NCBI GenBank assembly: GCA_029782145.1 | Contig: JAKOVH010000032.1 | Coordinates: 124,001-188,000, forward strand | DNA from: Actinomycetes bacterium | GTDB lineage: Bacteria; Actinomycetota; Acidimicrobiia; Acidimicrobiales; Acidimicrobilacustridaceae | Length of the DNA stretch: 64,000 nucleotides | Reading direction: 5' to 3' | Shown here: piece after piece, positions 57,975 through 64,000 of the stretch | How the letters are laid out: each line of letters opens with the position of its first letter | Numbering within the stretch: position 1 is the stretch's first letter | Translations under genes and position numbers: made by a program | The notes under the pieces: model-generated | Seen by the model: only the letters and a program-made list of their open reading frames with translations | Database searches by the model: none | What the model was told of the DNA's origin: nothing

Positions 57975-58988
57975 ATGGCCCCGAGCGCTGCACCTGCGTC
58001 GAACCCTTCGGCGCCCTTCGCCGCCGGGTCGGTGTCGCTGCGGCTCTACCCGCACAACGAGCTGCCGGCGACGCAGGTCGTCGACCGGCTCTGCGCCATG
58101 GCGGCGACGGCGGCCGAGGTCGGCTTCGACGGCGTCATGACGTCCGAGCACCACGGAGGGTTTGCCGGCTATCTTCCCAACCCGCTGCAGGTGAGCGGGT
58201 TCCAGCTCTCCGCCATGGCGTCGGGGTGGGCCGCTGCTGCCCCGCTGCTTCTCCCGCTGCGGCCGGTCGCGCTGGTGGCCGAGGAGGTGGCGTGGCTCGA
58301 CGCCCGCTTCCCCGGCCGGGTCGGGGTCGGGGTCGGACCTGGCTCGCTGAGCCTCGACTTCGAGGTCATGGGCCTCCGGCTCGACGACGCCGTGCCGCGG
58401 TTCGTTCGGGACCTGCCCCGGCTCGCCGCCATGCTGCGAGGCGACGAGCTCGGGGACCTCGCCGGCGATCGGGCCCTCGGGGGGCTGTCCGACTCGGGAC
58501 GCTCGATCCCGCTCGTCAGCACGGCCATGAGCCCCACCGCGGCGCGGCGGGCGGCAGGCGTCGGCGCCGGGGTGATCTTCGATGGGGCGAGCGCCGTCGA
58601 GCGGGTGCGACGGCTGTCGGACGCCCACGCCGAGGCGGGCGGGCGAGGCGCTCGCGTCCTCGTGCGACGGGTGTGGCTCGGCGATCCGCCGACTGCCGCG
58701 TTCGATGCCCAGTCCGAGCTGTACCGGGGCTACACGCCCGCCCAGCGCCAGGCGCACTGGCAGGGGTCGGGTTGGATCTGCGGCGACGACCCCGCGGTGC
58801 TCGCCCGGGACCTGGCCGATGCGGTGCTGCGATCGGCGTCGACCTGCCTCAACCTGCGCATCCACGCCCCCGGCGTCGAGCCCGCCGCCGCCCACGAGCA
58901 GATCGAGGTGCTCGGCGCCGAGCTGCTGCCCCGCCTGCGCCCGCTGCTGGCGGCACCGTCCGCACCCGCGGCCCACGAGGAGGCCTGA
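57975..58988 (+). CDS. luciferase-like (LLM class) flavin-dependent oxidoreductase
   Basis: A 337-residue TIM-barrel oxidoreductase using FMN or F420: CAMAATAAEVGFDGVMTSEHHGGFAGYLPNPLQ, VALVAEEVAWLDARFPGRVGVGVGPG and GVIFDGASAVERVRRL. The H-H of TSEHHGG near the substrate pocket is typical. Its TGA overlaps the alpha-galactosidase ATG by 1 nt (TGATG), so the pair is translationally coupled. Confidence 0.85.
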   Translation: MAPSAAPASNPSAPFAAGSVSLRLYPHNELPATQVVDRLCAMAATAAEVGFDGVMTSEHHGGFAGYLPNPLQVSGFQLSAMASGWAAAAPLLLPLRPVALVAEEVAWLDARFPGRVGVGVGPGSLSLDFEVMGLRLDDAVPRFVRDLPRLAAMLRGDELGDLAGDRALGGLSDSGRSIPLVSTAMSPTAARRAAGVGAGVIFDGASAVERVRRLSDAHAEAGGRGARVLVRRVWLGDPPTAAFDAQSELYRGYTPAQRQAHWQGSGWICGDDPAVLARDLADAVLRSASTCLNLRIHAPGVEPAAAHEQIEVLGAELLPRLRPLLAAPSAPAAHEEA

Positions 58989-60808
58989 TGCGCCTGATCC
59001 CGGATCGCATCGAGGTCGCCGGGTCCGGCCGCCTCCGGCTCGACGGTGCGCCAGGGGCCGGTGGTGAGCTGCAGGGCGTGGCGACCGGGTTGACAGGGAC
59101 CGAGGGGTGGCCCGGCGATCTGCTCCCGGCCGGCGCGCACGCGGAGCGCCTCGGTTGGTGGCTGGCCGACGACACCGGCACCGCTCGGGCGGTTCGCTCC
59201 GCCGCCGTGGTGTTCCGGGTGGTCGACGTGCAAGGGCCGCTGCGCATGTTCCGCCACGGCTACCAGTCGTGGAGCCCGTGCAGCACCGCCACCTTCGGCG
59301 TCGACCGCGACCCATCGCTCGCGGCCGGCTCCCTGGAGCTCGTGCGTGGGGTGCACCAGGCCGACCAACGGGTGGTCGACGATCCCCTGGAGCTGCGCTC
59401 GGAGTGGGTCACCGTGCTCGTCGACGACCGCCACGAGCCGGTGTTGGTCGGCTTCGACGCCGGCACGGAGCACGACGGCACCCTGCGGCTCCGCGACGGG
59501 CAGGAGGGGCCCGAGCTGTGGTGCGAGGCGTTCCTCGGCGACGCCGTGCTGCGGCCCGCCGAGCGGTGCTCGCTCCACGATGTGGTCGTCGCCACGGGTG
59601 CCTCGGTCGAGGACCTCCTCGCCGCCTGGGCCACGCTCGCCGGCGAGGTCGGCCGGGCGCGGACCTCCGCGCCGTACCAGGTGGGCTGGTGCAGCTGGTA
59701 CCACTACTTCCACGACGTCACCGAGGCCGACCTCGACGCCAACCTCGCCCTCGCCGACGACTGGCCCTTCGAGGTGTTCCAGCTCGACGACGGCTACCAG
59801 GCCGCCATCGGCGACTGGCTCGTCACCAACCCCCGGTTCCCGTCCGGCCTCGACGCCATCGCCGGGCGCATCGCCGCCGCCGGTCGGCGTCCCGGCATCT
59901 GGCTGGCGCCCTTCCTCGCCGCCCCCGACTCCGCGGTGGCCACCCGCCATCCCGAGTGGCTGGCCCGCAGCGCCGACGGCTCGCCCCTCGTCACGATGTT
60001 CAACCCACCCTGGGGCGGCGGCCTCGACGGCTTCATGTACGGGCTCGACACCACGCACCCCGAGGTGCTGGCCCACCTCGAGCAGGTGGCCGGCTCCCTG
60101 GTGGAGGCCGGGTTCTCGTATCTCAAGCTCGACTTCACCTTCGCCCCCTCGCTCGACGGCGTGTGGCACGACCGTTCACGCACGCCGGCGCAGCGGGTGC
60201 GGGCCGGGTTCGAGTCGCTGCGGCGGGGCGCCGACCGGGCCGCCGCCCTCGCCGGGGTCGCCGGCGGTGCCTTCCTGCTCGGGTGCGGGGCCCCGCTGTC
60301 GCACGTGGTGGGGTTGGTCGACGCCAACCGCATCGGCGCCGACGTGGCGCCCTGGTGGACGGCGAGCACCGGCGCCGGTCCCGGCACGGCCGTGCTCGCC
60401 GGCTACGAGGACAGCGAGCCGTCCACCGCCAACGCGTGGCGCAACACCGCCGCACGGGCCTTCATGCACCGACGGCTGTGGCTGAACGACCCCGACTGCC
60501 TGATGCTGCGCCAGCAGCACACGGCGCTCGGCCCCGAGGCTTCGGCCACCTGGGCTCACGCCGTCGGTGTCACCGGTGGCATGGCGCTCGTGTCCGACGA
60601 CCTGGCGCTCCTCGGCGCCGACGCCCGCCGGCTCCTCGACGACGTGCTCGAGCTCGGCCGGCGGGCCGACGCCGCGTCGAGCGAGGGTCGTGTCGCGACG
60701 GCCCCGGGGCTCATGGACGCCGGGGTGCCGACCGCGGTGGGCTCACCCGTCGGCCGGCTCGACGTCGACGTGACGACGGGTCGATCGACGTTCCGGCCTG
60801 GAGCCTGA
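58988..60808 (+). CDS. alpha-galactosidase (GH36-like)
   Basis: A 606-residue glycoside hydrolase. The N-terminal beta-supersandwich (about 1-210) contains FRHGYQSWSPCS; the barrel has YQVGWCSWYHYFHDV, FQLDDGYQAAIGDW, nucleophile D382 in YLKLDFTF, and acid/base D452 in NRIGADVAPWW. This matches the Glu/Asp retaining mechanism of GH36/GH27. Specificity is not certain. There are no signal peptide or sugar transporter genes nearby, so it is probably cytoplasmic. Confidence 0.85.
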   Translation: MRLIPDRIEVAGSGRLRLDGAPGAGGELQGVATGLTGTEGWPGDLLPAGAHAERLGWWLADDTGTARAVRSAAVVFRVVDVQGPLRMFRHGYQSWSPCSTATFGVDRDPSLAAGSLELVRGVHQADQRVVDDPLELRSEWVTVLVDDRHEPVLVGFDAGTEHDGTLRLRDGQEGPELWCEAFLGDAVLRPAERCSLHDVVVATGASVEDLLAAWATLAGEVGRARTSAPYQVGWCSWYHYFHDVTEADLDANLALADDWPFEVFQLDDGYQAAIGDWLVTNPRFPSGLDAIAGRIAAAGRRPGIWLAPFLAAPDSAVATRHPEWLARSADGSPLVTMFNPPWGGGLDGFMYGLDTTHPEVLAHLEQVAGSLVEAGFSYLKLDFTFAPSLDGVWHDRSRTPAQRVRAGFESLRRGADRAAALAGVAGGAFLLGCGAPLSHVVGLVDANRIGADVAPWWTASTGAGPGTAVLAGYEDSEPSTANAWRNTAARAFMHRRLWLNDPDCLMLRQQHTALGPEASATWAHAVGVTGGMALVSDDLALLGADARRLLDDVLELGRRADAASSEGRVATAPGLMDAGVPTAVGSPVGRLDVDVTTGRSTFRPGA

Positions 60809-60824
60809 GCCGCCGGGGACGGGA

Positions 60825-62726
60825 TCAGACCAGCTCGTCGGTGCCTTCGGCCGCGCCCGTGAGGTCGGCCCGGACCAGGGTGCGGTACAGCTCGGCGTAG
60901 AGCCCGTCGGCGGCGAGCAGGTCGTCGTGGCGGCCGCGCTCGACGATGCGCCCGTCGTCGAGCACCAGGATCTGGTCCGCCCCGGTGATGGTGGACAGGC
61001 GGTGGGCGATGACGACCGCCGTGCGCCCGGCCAGGGCGGTGGCGAGGGCCCGCTGCACCAGCGCCTCGTTCTCCGAGTCGAGGTGGCTGGTGGCCTCGTC
61101 GAGCACGACGACGGCAGGGTCCTTCACCAGCACGCGAGCGATGGCGAGGCGCTGGCGCTCCCCGCCCGAGAGCCGGTGGCCCCTCTCGCCGACCACCGTG
61201 TCGTAGCCGTCGGGCAGGCCCATGATCACGTCGTGGATCTGGGCCGCCTTGCACGCCTCGACCAGCGCTGCGTTCGACGCGTCGGGCCGAGCGAAGCGCA
61301 GGTTCTCGGCGACGCTGTCGTGGAAGAGGTGAGGGTCCTGCGACACCACGCCCACCGCGGCCCGCACGGAGTCGAGGGTGAGGTCGCGCACGTCGTGGCC
61401 GTCGATGCGGACAGCGCCCTCGGTGACGTCGTAGAGGCGGGGGATCAGCGAGCTGAGCGTGGTCTTGCCAGCGCCCGACGGACCGACGAGGGCGACGAGC
61501 TGCCCCGGCTCGATGCGGGCGGTGACGTCGTGGAGCACCTCCGCGCCGGGACCGTCGTCGACCGCGCCGCTCGAGCCGATCTCCAACGACCGCAGGGAGA
61601 TCTCCTCCCCCGACGAGTACCGGAAGGTCACGTGGTCGAACTCGATGGCGCCGTGCGGGTCGACGAGGTCGACGGCGCCGGGCGTGTCGGTGAGCGGGTT
61701 GGCCAGGTCGAGCACCTCGAACACCCGGTCGAACGAGACGAGGGCGGTCATGATGTCGACCCTGGCGTTCGACAGCTGGGTGAGCGGCTCGTAGAGGCGG
61801 GTGACCAGCGCGGCGAGCGCCACGAGCGTGCCGAGGCTGATGGTCTCGGAGATCACCAGCTGCCCGCCGAGCCAGTACACGAGCACCGTGCCGATCGACC
61901 CGACGAGGGCCAGGGCGATCATGAAGGTGCGGCTGTACATGGCGCTCTTGACGCCGATGTCGCGCACCCGTCCGGCCCGCTCGCCGAAGGCTCGAGACTC
62001 TCGGTGGCCCTGGCCGAACAGCTTCACGAGGAGGGCACCAGAGACGTTGAACCGCTCGGTCATCTGGGTGTTCATGGCCGAGTTGAGGTCGAACGCCTCG
62101 CGGGTGATGCTCGACAGGCGACGGCCCACCCGCTTGGCGGGGACGATGAAGACCGGCAGCAGGATCAGCGCCAGGATGGTGATGCGCCACTCGAGGGCGA
62201 CCATGTAGACGAGCGTGGTGCCCAGCACGATGACGTTGGAGACCACCGAGCCCAGCGTCGTCGTCACGGCCCGCTGGGCGCCGATGACGTCGTTGTTCAT
62301 CCGGCTCATCAGCGCACCGGTCTGGGTGCGGGTGAAGAAGCCGATGGGCATGGCCGACACGTGGTCGAACAGCTTGACCCGCAGGTCGTAGATGAGGCCC
62401 TCCCCGATGCGCGACGAGTAGAAGCGCTCGACGAAGGAGAGGAACGCGGTGAGGAGGGCGGCGAGCAGGGCGGCGCCGGCCAGCACGTGGAGCAGGCCTC
62501 GGTCGCCCTCGGGGATGGCGACGTCGATGATGCGCTTGAACACGTAGATCGGCACCAGCGCGAGCACCGACTCGACGACGATGATCGTGACGAAGGCGAG
62601 GATGGCGCCGCGGTAGGGCCGGGCGAAGTGCAGCACGCGGCGGGCGGTGCGGCGGCTGAGCTTGGCCCCGGCGATCTTGTCGGGGTCCGAGCCCATCATC
62701 ATGTGCATGGATGCGGGTGGTCTCAT
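60825..62726 (-). CDS. ABC exporter, fused membrane and ATPase domains
   Basis: A 633-residue half-transporter: six membrane helices (about 40-325) with the MPIGFFTRTQTGALMSRMNND coupling helix region, then an ABC domain with Walker A GPSGAGKTT, the Q-loop SQDPHLFHDS, signature LSGGERQRLAIARVL, Walker B VVVLDEATSHLD and a switch histidine in VIAHRLST. Likely homodimer exporting lipid or drug-like molecules. ATG 62726; 62708 is possible. Confidence 0.92.
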   Translation of the reverse strand: MRPPASMHMMMGSDPDKIAGAKLSRRTARRVLHFARPYRGAILAFVTIIVVESVLALVPIYVFKRIIDVAIPEGDRGLLHVLAGAALLAALLTAFLSFVERFYSSRIGEGLIYDLRVKLFDHVSAMPIGFFTRTQTGALMSRMNNDVIGAQRAVTTTLGSVVSNVIVLGTTLVYMVALEWRITILALILLPVFIVPAKRVGRRLSSITREAFDLNSAMNTQMTERFNVSGALLVKLFGQGHRESRAFGERAGRVRDIGVKSAMYSRTFMIALALVGSIGTVLVYWLGGQLVISETISLGTLVALAALVTRLYEPLTQLSNARVDIMTALVSFDRVFEVLDLANPLTDTPGAVDLVDPHGAIEFDHVTFRYSSGEEISLRSLEIGSSGAVDDGPGAEVLHDVTARIEPGQLVALVGPSGAGKTTLSSLIPRLYDVTEGAVRIDGHDVRDLTLDSVRAAVGVVSQDPHLFHDSVAENLRFARPDASNAALVEACKAAQIHDVIMGLPDGYDTVVGERGHRLSGGERQRLAIARVLVKDPAVVVLDEATSHLDSENEALVQRALATALAGRTAVVIAHRLSTITGADQILVLDDGRIVERGRHDDLLAADGLYAELYRTLVRADLTGAAEGTDELV

Positions 62727-62827
62727 CTCGTCGGTCAGGCTACGGCCGGCGAGGGGCGACGAGGCCGGACGGGCCAGCCGGAGGCGCCGCCCGACGCGCC
62801 ACCGGCGCCCCTCGGGCGCCGGTGCGG

Positions 62828-62917
62828 TGGCGGAGAGTGTGGGATTCGAACCCACGGTGAGCCGAAACCCACAACGGCTTTCGAGGCCGCCCCATTCGTC
62901 CGCTCTGGCAACTCTCC
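62828..62917 (-). tRNA. tRNA-Ser (anticodon CGA)
   Basis: A class II tRNA with acceptor GGAGAGT/ACTCTCC, long variable arm, anticodon loop CTCGAAA (CGA, reads UCG), T loop TTCGAAT. CCA is encoded (62828-62830). Confidence 0.95.
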
Positions 62918-62988
62918 GTCGGCGACACTAGCGGCCGCTCCGACGGCCCGGCGAACGCAGATCGGCCCCGCGGCAGGCCCGAAGCGGT

Positions 62989-63447
62989 TCAGCGCTTGTC
63001 GGCGAAGAAGGTGGTGAGGAGCTCGGCGCACTCGTCGGCTCGCACGTCGGCCACGGTCTCGAACTCGTGGTTGAGGCGGGGATCGGCGCCGAGGTGGTAC
63101 AGCGACCCGGCGGCGCCCGCGTCGAGGTTGCGGGCGCCGAAGACGAGCCGTGCCACCCGGGCGTTCACCAGCGCGCCGGCGCACATCGCGCACGGTTCGA
63201 GGGTGACCGCCATCGTGGCGCCGGACAGCCGCCACGACCCGACGGCGGCGGCTGCGTCGCGCAGGGCGAGCACCTCCGCATGGGCCGTGGGGTCGCCACT
63301 GCGCTCCCGCTCGTTGTGGCGGCGGGCGACCACTCGGCCGTCGATCACCACCACGGCCCCGATCGGGACGTCGCCGTGCGCCACCGCCGAGCGGGCCTCG
63401 TCGATGGCGAGGCCCATGAGCTCGGCGTCGTCGGGCCCGGTCGACAT
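62989..63447 (-). CDS. tadA: tRNA-specific adenosine deaminase
   Basis: A 152-residue zinc deaminase that converts the wobble A of tRNA-Arg(ACG) to inosine. Zinc motifs: TAHAEVLAL (His plus catalytic Glu) and EPCAMCAGAL. VFGARNLDAGAAGSL and LNHEFETVADVRADEC follow. ATG 63447. It sits between two tRNA-Ser genes on the same strand. Confidence 0.95.
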   Translation of the reverse strand: MSTGPDDAELMGLAIDEARSAVAHGDVPIGAVVVIDGRVVARRHNERERSGDPTAHAEVLALRDAAAAVGSWRLSGATMAVTLEPCAMCAGALVNARVARLVFGARNLDAGAAGSLYHLGADPRLNHEFETVADVRADECAELLTTFFADKR

Positions 63448-63463
63448 GGACCGGGACCCTACG

Positions 63464-63551
63464 TGGCGGAGGGAGTGGGATTCGAACCCACGGTGAGTTT
63501 CCCCACACACGCTTTCCAAGCGTGCCGATTCGGCCGCTCTCGCACCCCTCC
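63464..63551 (-). tRNA. tRNA-Ser (anticodon GGA)
   Basis: A class II tRNA with acceptor GGAGGGG/TCCCTCC, long variable arm, anticodon loop TTGGAAA (GGA, reads UCC/UCU), and encoded CCA (63464-63466). Confidence 0.95.
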
Positions 63552-63611
63552 AAGGGTGTCCCGACCGGGGGGCCGACCGGGCTCTGGAGCCGACAGGGTA
63601 TCGTGTCCACA

Positions 63612-63747
63612 GGCCCGCTCTCGCGTGTGGCGGTCGGGCCCTGTGCAATCGGGACCCGTGAACCGAGTCAGGGCCGGGAGGCAGCAGCTCTCAGCGGGAT
63701 CCCCGATGTGCCGCAGGTCGCCTGACCGCCACACGGGAGAGCGGGCC
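63612..63747 (+). ncRNA. ffs: signal recognition particle RNA (4.5S-like)
   Basis: Ends at 63612-63635 and 63724-63747 are near-perfect 24-nt complements. The apical part carries the SRP domain IV hallmarks GTCAGGGCCGGGAGGCAGCAG and CCGATGTGCCGCAGGTCGCC, equivalent to the GGAA-loop and AGCAGCC / GTGCCG elements bound by Ffh. The long end stem gives about 136 nt. In many actinobacteria this gene lies near tRNA-Ser and dnaX. Confidence 0.9.
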
Positions 63748-63773
63748 CTCCCGCGCCCCCACCCCCCGACCGC

Positions 63774-63876
63774 TGGCTCGATCCATCACCTCATGAGACC
63801 ACCGATCGAGCCAACGATCCCCGGCCACCACACCGGTGGCTCGATCCATCACCTCATGAGACCACCGATCGAGCCA
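63774..63876. repeat. two identical 40-bp palindromic elements
   Basis: Copies at 63774-63813 and 63837-63876 are identical. Each begins TGGCTCGATC and ends GATCGAGCCA (inverted 10-bp ends) and has CTCATGAG at its centre. They are separated by 23 bp, and lie between the SRP RNA and the end of a convergent gene. Confidence 0.92.
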
Positions 63877-63881
63877 GCGGA

Positions 63882-64000
63882 TCAGGCGGCGATGCGCCGG
63901 GCGTGGGCCCGAGCAGCCCGGACCTTGGCCAGCACCACCTCTGGGGCCGAGAAGATCTCGCGCTCGTGGATCTCCACGACGATCCAGCCCGCGGCGCGGA
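63882..64000 (-). CDS. DUF559 / endonuclease-like protein, C-terminal fragment
   Basis: Only the last 39 codons are inside the window; the gene continues past the right edge. The visible sequence RAAGWIVVEIHEREIFSAPEV resembles the end of DUF559 (Vsr-like fold) proteins, followed by a basic Ala/Arg helix to the stop at 63882-63884. Family assignment is tentative. Confidence 0.5.
   Translation of the reverse strand, partial: RAAGWIVVEIHEREIFSAPEVVLAKVRAARAHARRIAA

Overview
The window is about 72% G+C and densely coded. It carries WhiB, a 4-letter-overlapping AccE/PccB pair, oligoribonuclease, an actinobacterial-type DosR/DosS pair and tandem ArsA-like ATPases, so it is chromosomal DNA of a high-GC actinobacterium. 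An ethylmalonyl-CoA mutase, fused double CoA-transferases and the general gene style suggest class Acidimicrobiia (Iamia/Ilumatobacter relatives); that rank is inference. No phage, insertion sequence or CRISPR array was seen, and no stretch over 300 bases lacks a feature.

Layout. 1-3.9 kb: a polyprenyl-mannose type glycosylation operon (ChbG/YdjC-like deacetylase, family-2 glycosyltransferase, integral-membrane mannosyltransferase), then an RDD membrane protein with seventeen 9-residue repeats. 3.9-5.7 kb: tRNA-Lys only 4 nt before queD, then a DsbB/DsbA-like pair. 5.8-16.9 kb: a compact DosR-type dormancy island containing a cysteine-rich protein, a three-cupredoxin copper oxidase, two pyridoxamine-phosphate-oxidase-fold proteins, two universal stress proteins, a long RafH-like hibernation factor, a CtpE-like P-type ATPase, DosR, a one-GAF DosS-like kinase and an Rv2004c-like kinase. 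Four DosR-box-like palindromes lie in its promoter regions. This is the strongest candidate for a notable system here. 17-23.5 kb: an ATP-dependent ligase, dUTPase, oligoribonuclease, two metallo-beta-lactamase-fold hydrolases, an MFS exporter and FxsA.

23.6-28.6 kb: whiB, nfeD and two ArsA/Get3-like ATPases (the gene set found around mycobacterial whiB4 and Rv3679-Rv3680), then a STAS antagonist and a receiver-only protein. 28.6-35.8 kb: tRNA-Pro, a repeat cluster, asd and lysC, two membrane-anchored prolyl isomerases, hydroxybutyryl-CoA dehydrogenase and Aat. 35.9-47 kb: CoA metabolism (ethylmalonyl-CoA mutase, aldehyde dehydrogenase, amidohydrolase, double CoA-transferase, acyl-CoA carboxylase beta and epsilon). 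47-50.6 kb: LigC and a PolD-type primase-polymerase meeting tail to tail, TatA, and a 5'-3' exonuclease.

50.6-57.9 kb: membrane and stress genes of mostly unknown function, including an M48-like protein that has lost its zinc motif, DUF6325, SHOCT and SulP. 58-64 kb: a flavin-dependent oxidoreductase overlapping an alpha-galactosidase gene, an ABC exporter, two tRNA-Ser genes flanking tadA, the SRP RNA gene, a duplicated 40-bp palindromic element, and the end of a DUF559-like gene.

Family assignments come from reading motifs by eye; no search was run. Start codons are chosen from ribosome-binding sites, overlaps and family lengths, and GTG/TTG starts are common.
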